In this document: positions 36,601 through 48,000 of the stretch, one piece after another | Layout of the letters: each line of letters opens with the position of its first letter | Numbering within the stretch: the first letter of the stretch is position 1 | Source: Phycisphaerae bacterium | GTDB taxonomy: Bacteria; Planctomycetota; Phycisphaerae; UBA1845; CAIVHJ01 | Length of the DNA: 64,000 nucleotides | Assembly: GCA_022072405.1 (NCBI GenBank) | Contig: JAJVHX010000005.1 | Location: 47,869-111,868 of the forward strand | Direction of reading: 5' to 3' | Program-made: the position numbers and the translations under genes | Notes under the pieces: model-generated | Database searches by the model: none | Seen by the model: the letters and a program-made list of their open reading frames with translations, nothing else | What the model was told of the DNA's origin: nothing

Positions 36601-39600
36601 ATGAATTCGCGTATACCCAAGTCGTTTTCAAGCTTCGTCCCCAATAATGCCTGCTCGGCATTAACTGTTTTACTCACGGTTCTACTCTGGTCACCATTGA
36701 ACTCTTATGGTGAAACCGCCACCAGCACCCAGATTATGAACAATGGTACCCACGTGGCTATGACCCGCTGGAACGGTAAAATAGCTGCCGTCAGCAGACC
36801 CATTAGTTCGCTGCCGGCCCAGCTCAGCCTCTGGTATGACGCCAACGGTAATAACAGCTACGACGCGGGCGAAGATTCAACCGTGAGCAGCATCGGCGGA
36901 TTCGGAACGGCCAACAACCCCTCATTGACTGTATTAAATAACCAGCTGGCCCTTAGCTACTACGATAGCAACAACACCGATCTTCTGTTGTGGTATGACG
37001 ATGGCAGAGGAGGTGGAACCGCTGGTGATGGGTTGGTCAACGGCACGGAAACGCGCACTATCGACAGTACCAATAGCGTCGGTAATTATACCTCGATTAC
37101 CACCTACAATGGTCGCCTCGCCATCGCCTATTACTACGCGACCGGTGCCGATCTAAAACTGTGGATCGATGACGGCTACAGCGGCGGAACGGCCGGTGAT
37201 GGGATCGCCAATGGCTCGGAAATCCGCACTCTCGAAAGCGCCAACAGTATCGGAACTTATACGGCCATTACCGTGCATAAGGAACGGCTGGCGGTCAGCT
37301 ATTATGATGCGACCAACACCGCTCTGAAACTCTGGTATGACGATGGCAACGGCGGTGGTACGGCGGGTGACGGTATCGCCAATGGTTCCGAACTCCGCAC
37401 CATCGAGAGCGCCAACACGGTCGGGCAATACAGCAGTATCACTTCCTGGAATGGTTACCTGGCCATCAGCTATTACTATGGAACCAGCGGCGATCTGCGG
37501 CTGTGGGTCGATGATGGCAAGTCCGGTGGAACGGCGGGTGATATCACCGCCAACGGCAGCGAAATCCGCAACATCGATACCAGTAACACGACCGGACAGT
37601 ATACTTCTATCACGCAACTCAACGGCTATCTGGCCATTGCTTACTACGATGCCACCAACACCGACCTGAAGTTATGGTATGACGATGGCCATACCGGCCA
37701 TACGGCGGGTGATGGTGTCGTCGATGGCAGCCCATCTGGTAGCGCCTCGGAGATTCGCACCCTGGCAACGTCGAACAATTCCGGAGCCTACGCTTCCATC
37801 AATGGTTACCAGAATCAGATCGCAGTCGCCTTCGGTTATAACACCGGCGGAGCTGATACCAGGGGCAAGCTCTATCTGGCCACCCTGACGCAGGATGCGA
37901 CCTGTACTAACGCACTGACGGTCGGCCCTCATGCAACTTATTCCACGATTCAAAGCGCTGTTGACTACGCCTGCAATGATGCCACCATCACGGTCTATCG
38001 CAATACGGGAGCTTCCTCGGACTGTTACGATGAGCATCTGGTGATTGACAAGCCGCTGACCATCAACGGCAACGGCAGTTGCTCAGGGGCCTGCTCCGAC
38101 AGCACGGTGGCGCGGATCGGGCCGAGCGACGGGGCCTGGGACCAGGGCAAGGAAGCGGTGGTGGAGATCAACGCCGCGCCGGTCACCCTGCAGAACTTCA
38201 ACATCAGCGGCAAGCTCAACAACGGGGCCGGCGGCAGCAGTGTCTACGGCGCGGGCGGGCGGGAGAGCGGTTACGGCATCCTGATCAAGGGCAGCGGCGT
38301 CGATGAAAAGGTGACGCTCAGCAACATCAGCATCTCGCACATCCGCGACGATCTGGTCCGTTGGCAGAATGCCCCCGACGGCTACCTGGAGCTGAAGAAC
38401 TGCTACCTGCATCACAGCGACACGCGGCGGGCGGTCTACCTGCTCAACGGCGGCTCCTCCAGCCACCCGCACCTGCTCGAAAACAATCTGATCAGCACCA
38501 CCCAGGGGATCTGGGTCGATGAGGATGTGCAGTATCTGTCGGCCCGGTACAACATCATCGGCGGCTGGCCTTTCTGGGCAGTGCTGGGGACGGGTGCGTA
38601 TGCCAACTATCCGGAGGTCAACGGCGGGGCGGGCTGGGGTACGCCCGGAGCGGGTTATGAGAATGCCCGCGGCTGGCGGGGCTACAGCACCTGCGAAGCA
38701 GGCATCTGGTTCCAGGGCAACAGCAGCAATCTGCAGGCCTACAACAACCTGATCATCGGCGCCCGGGTGGGCATCCGCACCGGCACCAATGGCCTGGTGT
38801 ATAATAACACCATCGTCAATCCCTTCGCCGCCCTGGACACCGACGGGGATACGGTGATCGAAGCCACCGAAGTCAAAGCCGCCACCTACGGCATCCAGAT
38901 TCAAAATGGTTTTAATGGTCTGGTGGCGATGAATATCGTCTACGTGGACAGCACGGTGCGCAGCGGCGGATTCGCCGGCGGCAACACCGGCGGTAAGTAT
39001 TACACGCCGGGCATCACCGGTTATGGTCTGGCCTTCCAGGGCGACAGCGGCTCGCTGGGCCAATCCGCAGCCATTGTCATGAACAATGTTTATGGCTTTG
39101 TGGATACCAACGGCACCACCAGCCTGAATTACGGCAGCGGCATCACCCCCGGCACCACCAACCTCAGCAAGGACCCGCTCTTCGCCACCGACAGTGGCGC
39201 CGACGGCACCGCCTACGAACTCTATTACGACAACTACTTCCTCTCCACCACGCGTGGCGGCAACGGTGCGGGCAGTTGTCATGCCAACGTCTGGAGCGGT
39301 TCGCTGGGCGACGCCACCTTCGTCGACATGACCGCCCAGTCGGTCTTCAGCGGACTGGCTATCTGCAGTGATGCTACCGATGCTACCGACAGCCCCTCAA
39401 TCGACTGGGGCAGCAGCGACATCGGCAGCGAAACGGGCGCCCACGGCAACTTCCGCAACGCCGGCGCCTTCGGCGGCACCGCCCGCGCCAGCGACTCCCC
39501 CACCCTCAAACTGACGGCGCTGGATGTGGGCAGTGGTGGCCTGAAAAACGGCAGCGAGTCATATACCGGCCCGGGACTGGTTCAGGCCCGCTACGCCGGA

Positions 39601-41913
39601 CTCAAGCAGATCAATCTTTACTTCAACCGCCAGGTGAGCAACCTCAGCACCACCTACGGTGAGACCTTCGCATTGCAGGATGTCTGCGGAAATCAGTTGA
39701 GCGCCCCTGCCGGCTGGTCGGTGACCAACAGCTCATCGGCCCCGCCCTTCAAGGTGACCCTGAGCTGGACCACCGGATATACCAACCAACCTGTTAAAGT
39801 AGTTATCAAGGGCAGCGGGGCCTATCAACTGGTGGATTACCAGGCTGCGGCTTTGGATGGTGAAATCAGCGATCCCTACAGCGGGACGCTGCCCAGCGGC
39901 AACAACACCGCCGGCGGTGATGCCGAATTCAAGGTTTACGCTCTGCTGGGTGATATGGATGGCGACCGAATGGTCGAATATAGTGATTCTGATACCTGGG
40001 TCACTTGTTTTGTTAATCCCCCATACTGCACGGTACCCCTGGCTGCGGATCTCAATGGTGATGGATATATCAATGCCAGTGACATTGATCCGATCAACCA
40101 GGCGTTATTCGCCGATTACTGGGTCAATACCACGACCGACGAGAATGACGGCTCCTGCAGCGACGGCGACTGCTCGCTGCGTGATGCTTTGGTGGAGATC
40201 GAGGAAACCCAGACGGAATCGACGACCCGTTTCACGATGGATGAATTCCCGGGCTGCAACGCCGCCACCATCGCTGTAACGGGTAGCGCCTTACCCGCCA
40301 TCAATGCCGATGGCACGACGATCGATGCTTCCCAGCCGCCCGCCGGTGTGATCATCGACGGCAATGCAATTAATAGCGCCAACGCCTCCGGCCTGGGCAT
40401 TACCGGAAGCGACAACATCATCAAAGGTCTGCAGATCATTAATTATGACGCTGCCGGCGGCCGAGGCATCTATATTCTCAGCGGCGACAATAATCAGATC
40501 GGTGGAATTCTCAACCAATCCGCTGCCAACCAGCTGGGAGAAGGCTGTCGCCTGGCAGGTAATGCCTACGGAATTTTGATTGCCGGTACGAGCGGCAATT
40601 CGGCTAGCACCAACCTGATCCAAGGCAATCTGATCGGCACCAATCTGGCCGGCACCGCCAGCGCCGCCAATACCCAGGGAGTATGGCTCGACAGCTATAC
40701 GGCTAATACGGCCATTGGCGGTACGACGAGTGGTCAGGGCAACTGGATCAGCAGCAACAGCGTTTATGGCCTGTATCAGACGGGCAGCGGAACATCGGGC
40801 ACCACGATTCGCGGAAACTATATCGGTACCAACAGCAGCTGGGCGGATCTGGGTAATGGTTCCGGTGGTATTGTGATTGATAGCGGTACCTCGATCACGA
40901 TCGGGGGTACCACGGCTGCCGCTGCCAACTACATTGCTTTTCATAATGAAAGTGGCAATGGCGGTGGTATCTTCACCTACGGTGGAGCAGTCACCATTCA
41001 GGGCAACTACATCGGCACCAACCCCAGCGGGGCTAATCTGGGTAACGATACCGGTATTTTGATTGACGATGGTACCAGCAGCGCAACCATCGGTGGCACC
41101 GCCGCCGGCGCCGGAAATACGATCGGCAGAAATCTATTTGATGGTGTCTTTGCTACCAGCGACGGTGGCTTATCAACCCTTACGATTCAGGGCAATTACA
41201 TCGGCACCAACAGCAGCTGGGCGGATCTGGGTAACGGACAAAACGGTATTGTCATCGACACCGAGGATTCCGCGACCATCGGCGGATCGGTCAGCGGAGC
41301 AACCAATTATATCGCTTTTCACGATAACAGCGGCTATGCCGGAATCAAAATTACCGACGGCGACGTTACGATACAGAATAACTATCTGGGAACCAACGGC
41401 AGTAATGCCAATCTGGGTAATTACTATGGCATTCGCAGCTATTCCGGCGCCAATGTGGTCACTATCGGTGGTACGGCGGCTTTGCAACCCAATATCATCG
41501 CTCATAACCTCGATTCCGGTGTCTTTATCGATACGGCGGACACGCACGCCATTCGAGCCAACCGGCTGTACGAAAACGGCGACATCAACATCGACCTGGT
41601 CAACGGCGCCAACGGCAATGTAATGTCACCGACGATTGATGATGCCTACTACTCCGGTCAGACTGTGATCACCCTCTCCCTGGTTGATTTCAACCCCGGA
41701 GCCACCATCGATATATACGAAGATAACGACTATGATGGGGATTGCGACGTGTACGTCACCTCAGTTGCCGACGGCAGTAATAATGATAAGGATGGAATGG
41801 TGAATGGGGCTGTAACCTGTCAATTTAACTCATCGGCAAGCTACTTTGTCGTTATGGCAACCACGTCGTCCGGCAACAGTTCGGAAGTCAGCAGCAGCCG
41901 CGAAGTCGAGTAG
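36601..41913 (+). CDS. Giant secreted repeat/beta-helix protein with dockerin-like and CSLREA segments
   Basis: A 1770-residue exported protein (signal ending near SPLNSYG). Residues ~75-430: repeats of 57 residues (171 bp period, e.g. at 36988 and 37159), core 'LWYDDG...GGTAGDG..NGSE.RT...' and 'SIT..NG.LAI.YY'. Residues ~440-1000: right-handed beta-helix ('YSTIQSAVDYACNDATITVY'). About 1115-1170: dockerin-like calcium pair ('GDMDGDRMVEYSDSD', 'ADLNGDGYINASDID'). About 1185: CSLREA-like motif ('GDCSLRDALVEI'). The rest is a second beta-helix with 'IQGNYIGTN' / 'TIGGT' repeats. Likely cell-surface adhesin or polysaccharide binder. The section at ~38080-39520 is much richer in GC than the rest. 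Start at 36601 chosen for the signal peptide. Confidence 0.8.
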   Translation: MNSRIPKSFSSFVPNNACSALTVLLTVLLWSPLNSYGETATSTQIMNNGTHVAMTRWNGKIAAVSRPISSLPAQLSLWYDANGNNSYDAGEDSTVSSIGGFGTANNPSLTVLNNQLALSYYDSNNTDLLLWYDDGRGGGTAGDGLVNGTETRTIDSTNSVGNYTSITTYNGRLAIAYYYATGADLKLWIDDGYSGGTAGDGIANGSEIRTLESANSIGTYTAITVHKERLAVSYYDATNTALKLWYDDGNGGGTAGDGIANGSELRTIESANTVGQYSSITSWNGYLAISYYYGTSGDLRLWVDDGKSGGTAGDITANGSEIRNIDTSNTTGQYTSITQLNGYLAIAYYDATNTDLKLWYDDGHTGHTAGDGVVDGSPSGSASEIRTLATSNNSGAYASINGYQNQIAVAFGYNTGGADTRGKLYLATLTQDATCTNALTVGPHATYSTIQSAVDYACNDATITVYRNTGASSDCYDEHLVIDKPLTINGNGSCSGACSDSTVARIGPSDGAWDQGKEAVVEINAAPVTLQNFNISGKLNNGAGGSSVYGAGGRESGYGILIKGSGVDEKVTLSNISISHIRDDLVRWQNAPDGYLELKNCYLHHSDTRRAVYLLNGGSSSHPHLLENNLISTTQGIWVDEDVQYLSARYNIIGGWPFWAVLGTGAYANYPEVNGGAGWGTPGAGYENARGWRGYSTCEAGIWFQGNSSNLQAYNNLIIGARVGIRTGTNGLVYNNTIVNPFAALDTDGDTVIEATEVKAATYGIQIQNGFNGLVAMNIVYVDSTVRSGGFAGGNTGGKYYTPGITGYGLAFQGDSGSLGQSAAIVMNNVYGFVDTNGTTSLNYGSGITPGTTNLSKDPLFATDSGADGTAYELYYDNYFLSTTRGGNGAGSCHANVWSGSLGDATFVDMTAQSVFSGLAICSDATDATDSPSIDWGSSDIGSETGAHGNFRNAGAFGGTARASDSPTLKLTALDVGSGGLKNGSESYTGPGLVQARYAGLKQINLYFNRQVSNLSTTYGETFALQDVCGNQLSAPAGWSVTNSSSAPPFKVTLSWTTGYTNQPVKVVIKGSGAYQLVDYQAAALDGEISDPYSGTLPSGNNTAGGDAEFKVYALLGDMDGDRMVEYSDSDTWVTCFVNPPYCTVPLAADLNGDGYINASDIDPINQALFADYWVNTTTDENDGSCSDGDCSLRDALVEIEETQTESTTRFTMDEFPGCNAATIAVTGSALPAINADGTTIDASQPPAGVIIDGNAINSANASGLGITGSDNIIKGLQIINYDAAGGRGIYILSGDNNQIGGILNQSAANQLGEGCRLAGNAYGILIAGTSGNSASTNLIQGNLIGTNLAGTASAANTQGVWLDSYTANTAIGGTTSGQGNWISSNSVYGLYQTGSGTSGTTIRGNYIGTNSSWADLGNGSGGIVIDSGTSITIGGTTAAAANYIAFHNESGNGGGIFTYGGAVTIQGNYIGTNPSGANLGNDTGILIDDGTSSATIGGTAAGAGNTIGRNLFDGVFATSDGGLSTLTIQGNYIGTNSSWADLGNGQNGIVIDTEDSATIGGSVSGATNYIAFHDNSGYAGIKITDGDVTIQNNYLGTNGSNANLGNYYGIRSYSGANVVTIGGTAALQPNIIAHNLDSGVFIDTADTHAIRANRLYENGDINIDLVNGANGNVMSPTIDDAYYSGQTVITLSLVDFNPGATIDIYEDNDYDGDCDVYVTSVADGSNNDKDGMVNGAVTCQFNSSASYFVVMATTSSGNSSEVSSSREVE

Positions 41914-41976
41914 TCCACTCGAAGACCTCTGGATTGACTCCCACAGTTCGGGCACGATTCATACTGCCATAAGGCA

Positions 41977-42006
41977 AACTCCCCCGAGAACCAGTCCTCG
42001 AGGGAG
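41977..42006. terminator. Possible shared hairpin between convergent giants
   Basis: ACTCCCCCGAG pairs with CTCGAGGGAGT (one mismatch). It lies between convergent stop codons 41913 and 42019. No strong T-run on either side, so termination is only plausible. Confidence 0.45.
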
Positions 42007-42018
42007 TAACGTCTCTGA

Positions 42019-45000
42019 TTACTTCCAACCACCCAGGGCCTGGGCCTTGATAATCTTCATCTGCTGTTCATTCATGGAGACGGTATTATCCCACGCCCGG
42101 CGAACATCTTTGGCATGTATATTGTAAAAGAAGTTGGCATCCAGATAATCACCGTGATCATAATCATCGTAACCCAGTTTTCTCCAGGCCCAGTCGGCCT
42201 TGGTCGGCAAGGGATAACCATTGACTTCCTTACCCGGACCAAATTCCCGGTTGTTGATCCAGTCCAGTTCCTTCTGATTAGCAACATCATTGCCATTTGC
42301 GCCGATGCCTCCCTTGAAGCCGGCCCATTCATCACCATTCGACCAGTAATTAAAGACTTTGCCACGGATGTGTTCTTTGGCTTTGATCAGGTCATTGTCC
42401 GGCGTATAACTGGTGCCCCACCAGCCGCTCTGCCAGATATCCAGCGGGCTGCCCATCATGATAAGATTGTCGATCTCGGCACCTTCCTGCAATGCCCGAA
42501 GGGTGAGAATTGTACCCTGACTATGGGCGATGACCGTGATCGGTTCCTGGCTCTTCAAATCCTGCCGTAACTGATTCAACACGTCGATCACCCACTTAAG
42601 CCGGTTCACCGCTTCGGTCATATACTGCCGTTCATATTCGGTCCAGCCGCCGCTTCTGGTGGTATTAACATCATCCGTCGCATACCAGGGTAGTCCGCCC
42701 TGGCCACTGTTTTCCCGGCTCCACCAGAATACATTGCTGCTATAAGACTGATCCTGTCGCGGTACTCCCCACTTGAACTTGATCACCGCCTGCTCACATT
42801 CGCCTTTGTCTTTCCAATATTTGATCAACGAGGATTCCGCGCCGTTCATCCAGGCGGCGCCGGGATCGTTGACTCCATGAATCAGGATCACCACTCGTCC
42901 GGTGGGGTCGGCCAGGTTGCGCGGGTTGCCGCGAACATATTCGTACAGATTGCCGCTATCGACGTAACCGGCAGGGTCGCGCTGCTGGAAGCGGCCATGA
43001 AGCGGCTGATACGTCCGCCGGCGGTAATGATAGAGGTCCAGTTGGTTCTGATCGAGGCGATCCAGCGGTTGGCCGGTGAAGCCGAACATATTACTAATCG
43101 CCGACGCCGCCAATAACTGGTAGGCCTGATTGTAGATTTTCACCGCACCATAGGCATCATAATCATACAGCTCCCTGATCTGACCCTGGGCATTGGCCAG
43201 TCCCGCCACACTGAATTGTTCCTGATGCAGATAGTAATATTCCTGGTTGTACATCGGCTGGGCATCCTGATAATCCAGATCCATCGGCGGCGATAGACTC
43301 GTCAGGTCATCACCGGAAAACTCCTGGCGATCTTCCGGATCACCTTCGAGCGCCGTACTATCGTTCTGAACCGCCGATACTCCAGGAATCATCGGCATGG
43401 GTTCACCCTTATCCAGCTCAACCGCATATTCCTGCGCCTGCTGATCATAGAGCAGTGTTCCCGGAACACTGATCAGGATGTGTTCATCCACATAGGTCGC
43501 TCCGTTCACATAGTAGCGCAGCCGCTGTCCGGAGGCGCTGTATTCCGCCAGGACCCGATCCCCTTCATAGTAGTAACGAATATCGCTGAGCAGTAAGCCG
43601 CTGGTGTTATATCGCCGTTCCCGGATTCTCCGGCCCAGAGCGTCATAATCAAAATCGGCAATGGTCACTGTTATGGGCAGCAGTTCCTGAGCAACGAGCG
43701 GGTAGGGCTGGAGGAATTGGCTGGCAGGGTCTCCGTTCTCCAGCTCGATTCGACCATACTCACTCCATTCCAGGAAGCGAGGTTTCTGCACTTTGATCAG
43801 CCGATTCTGAAAATCATAGACATACCGATAACCGCGTTCATCAATCGTGACATTGCCGATCCGGTCCATGGTCAGCAGCTGGTTATTGATACGGGTATAT
43901 TCATTCGCGGCGGTGTTGGGCTGATAATTAATCGTCTGGGCATTGCGGGTGTCCTGATACTGGTTGCGGTTGCCGAGCAGATCGATATTAAAGTGTTCCT
44001 CGCCGGCGTTATAAAATGCGGTTTCCAGCTGCTCGAGCGGGTTCAACTCGTAATCAATCTGATCGTTATGAATGGGATTGCCACTCTCATCCGTCGCCAG
44101 CAAATTACCCACTCCGTCAAACACCGGATAATCAAACTGAGCGAGTATCTGGGCCGGACCACCGCCCGCCGGGATGCGCTGATTGCTGATCTGATCCAGG
44201 CGACGATGGGCATCATAATGCTCCAGATAATTCACCCGCGCCCCAGCCGACGTAGTCACCGAACGCTGCCGCAGATACAAACCATTGTAATCGTAATCTG
44301 CCAGAACTTGCCCGCCAGCCCCTCGATCGATCTGATTCACCCGATCCAGCGAATCGTAGTCAAAGCTCAGACATTCGGACAACTGGGCCGGACAGTCGAG
44401 CGCCGTCCGGTTGCCCGCCTGATCGTAATCGTAATTCAACAACTTGGGCGCTGCACTGAAGAGTTTCTGCGATTCCGATTCCAGCTGATTCAGATCGTTA
44501 TAAGTCATAATCGATTCACTGATCTGCGTCGCACCCACCGTCCGCCGGGCCAATTGCAACCGACCCAGGCCGTCATACTCATAGTGATCGGTAATATTAC
44601 TGCTCCCCGATCCGGACGAACGATTTTCCAGCAGGCCTCGTCGATCATAGTCGTAAGTCACCACGACGTTGCGCGGATCGGTACGCTGCACCAACCGCCC
44701 GGCCTGATCATAATCCAGCACCACGGCCGCCCCGCTGGGCTGCTCGTCCGGGTAACGCGTCGTCAACGGTCGATTGACCAGATCATAGGTATAGCTGGTG
44801 GTCTGATCGGCGGTTCCGTCATTGGCGATCAGGGCACTGCGACGACCGGCGCGATCGTAGTTCAATCGGGTGATGCGATTCATTCCGCCGTAATCTTCGG
44901 TAGTGATTTTCAACTGTCCCAGCAAATCGAATGAAAAGCGCGTCTCCGTATTATTGGCGTCTATTCGGCGGAAAACCCGATCGGCATCATCATGGTAGAA

Positions 45001-48000
45001 CTGCGTGGTCAGCGGCGCGCTGCCGCTTTCGCCCCGATCCACCACCTGCTGAACGCGGGAGAGCGAATCATAGATCAGATCGATCGTCCGCCGCCGCTGC
45101 AGGTTGCCGATATCATGCAGTACCCGGTAATCCACTCGGCCGGTGAACGGTTCGTAAACCACTTCGGTGGAATTGCCCGCCGCATCGGTGATGCGATCCA
45201 GCCGGCCGATGGGATCATAATGCTTCTGCGTCACCAGTGGCGTGGCGCTGTGCATGTGGTAGGTCGTCTGGGTCAGATCGCGATGATCATCATCGTAGGT
45301 GTACATCACCAGTTGATCCAGTGCGGCATTGGGCACCGTTCCCGGCCCGGCCACGGCTGACTGCATCACCGCCATCCAAGATAACCGATTGGTCACGTCG
45401 TAATGGTAACGCTGCTGCAGGCGCGCCCAACCCACCAGTCCGTCACCATCACCATCCTCATAGTGAACCTGGCGGATTATCTGGCCACGCGAATCGTAAA
45501 ATTGATCAGAATAGTGTCCTTCCGGGTCGATCTCCTTGGTCAATCGATCCAGAACATCGTAGCTGTATCGGGTGGCCAGATTGAGCGAACCCTCCGCCAT
45601 AATCTGTTGCTGCACGCGCCCGGCGGCGTCATAGACCAGACGCATCCGCTCCTCAAACTGACCCTCCTGCGGAGTATAGTTGACCTGCACGACGGTCAGT
45701 GGTTTGTTCAGCTTGTCGTAAGTGAATTTCGTGACCAGGTCGACGCCTTCCACGATGGCGCCCGGATTGCCGTCGATTTTTATCGCCACACGTTTCTGGT
45801 TGCCGGCGATATCAAATTCCACCAGCTGCACCCGATCCGAAATACCGTCGGCGTGATTATCGTCGTTGCCCCCCAGGGTGGCTCGTTGCCGGGTGCGATA
45901 GGCTCGTCCCCAGTAATCATAATCGCGCGTGACATCACTGATCCCGACCACATATCGCCGCCGCTCCTGACCGGCGTCGGTATATTCATAATGAGTGTCG
46001 ATGGTTTCGCCCGAACAATTTTCCTGATCGCACCGTTGCTGCATTTCCAGCCGACCATAAACATCATATTCTGAATATTCATAAGTCCCGTCCGGGTTGG
46101 CCACCAGTTCGATCTGCCCGTCGGAATTGTAGATATTTTCCACCATCAGATAATCCAGCCCCAGTTCGCCGGTGACTTGGTGACGAACCAGACCTCGGCC
46201 ATCATAAACCGAAGTGTGGGCCACACCTTCCGCTGATACCTCTGACACCAGCCGGCCCTGATCATCGTAAATATAGACCATCGGCGTGGCGATCCCCGGA
46301 TCCGTGGTGGCAAGCTTCCAGACGCCGGTGCTGTCGTAGTCATGGGATTTCACAGCAAACGGAGCACTGTTCCTTGAAAAGGGCAGCGTTTCGGTGACCG
46401 CCGTCCATTCTTCGGTGAGTTGGCCGGAAGAGTCATGATAGAATTTTTTGGATTGCTGCAGCAGCCCGGGCGGAGACTGCGGATTGAAGGAGTCCAGCGC
46501 TCCCGTATATTCACAACTGTACTGTTCGGTCACCTGTCCTTCGGCATCATAAATATTGGCATGTACCAGATTGGCGGAATTGCGGGACAGCAGCAGCTCA
46601 TCGAATGCGTTATAACGATATTCCAGCCGCAGATTCAGCCCGCCCTCATCCTCCACCTGGCGAATCTTACGCCCGTGAGTATCGTACTCATAAAAGCGCA
46701 CCACCGAACCGGCCGTAGTCGGTTGCGTGACCCGCTGCACGCGACCCGCCGCATCATAGGTATAGGTAATGGTCATCGTGCCGACACTGCTGATGCCGCC
46801 CGGCGCGGAATGAGTCTCGGTATAGAGGCGGCCCGGATTGGCCGTGTAATAAACATAGTCGACTGTTTTGCCGCTGGCAAAAGTCGTACGCGTCAACTGG
46901 TAATCACGATAAGTTGTGCTATAGGTCAGCCGTTCGCGATGCCAGTTGCGTTTGAACGTATCGGCCGGGTCCGCACGATCGGTAATATATTGCTGCACAT
47001 CCCAGTAACTGTTCTGGGCATAGGGCGTACCGTAGAGCCGTTTTTCGATGACCTGGCGAACGCCGCTCGGGCTGATGGTTTCATGTTCTTCATAGGTCAG
47101 GTGACCGCCGGTGACTGTGGCCTGATGATTGAAAGTCGTGACAAAATCGGCTACCGGGGGTACCGCTGCACCGGCTGGAAGGAGATCTTCATATTCCCCC
47201 ATCGCCACCTGGCGACCCGTGGCATCATAAGATTCACGGCTCACCTGTTCCCACTGGGAGTCGATACGCCGGCGGATCAGAACGTCATACGTGCCCTCCG
47301 GATGATCGGTGTAACTGAATTTTTCCACCGGAACCAGTTGGCCCTGAAAATTACGCTGCCGATGTTCCAGCAGTCGATTATCCGTGGCACTAACAAAATC
47401 ATATTCATCCAGCACCGTCGCTGAACCGGGCGGCAGATCGGCGGTGGTGACCCGCACCACGCGCCCGGCGTCATCACGATATGTGAACGATTGCCCCGAA
47501 CCGCAACCACAGCCGCCATGCAGCGTGCCGATCACGCGCGTGGGATGATTGGGATCGTAAACCAGATCAATCGTCCGCGCCGCACCACTGCCATCCGTCG
47601 GCGTGGTCACCATCTGCGTCAGCAACGCCCCACTGTAGTAGTAATTGGTGCGAGCAATATGAGAACCGGCTGTGCCCTGGTAGCGGATGTTCAGTTTTCC
47701 GCCGGAATACTCCAGCGTCTCCAGAATATTATTGTTGCCGTCGCGCACCTTGTTCATCTGCTGGGCGAGCGAGTAATCACAAACATCCCCCAGACCGTCG
47801 CCGTCGGCATCCTGCTGGCCGGGATTGACATCACCCACACAGTTATCGCAGCCATCCGCCACCATATCGCCGTCCGCGTCGATATCCGGACCGATCGGAC
47901 AGACATCACACACATCGCCCACGCCATCGATATCCTCATCCTGTTGATCGGGATTAGCCTGGCTTACGCAGTTGTCGCTGCCGCTGCAGCCGGAGGGGCC

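Noticed and set aside
38083..39282. 399-codon minus-strand frame inside the giant beta-helix gene
   Set aside because: Explained by the GC-rich codon use of the coding strand; no signal, domain or ribosome site.
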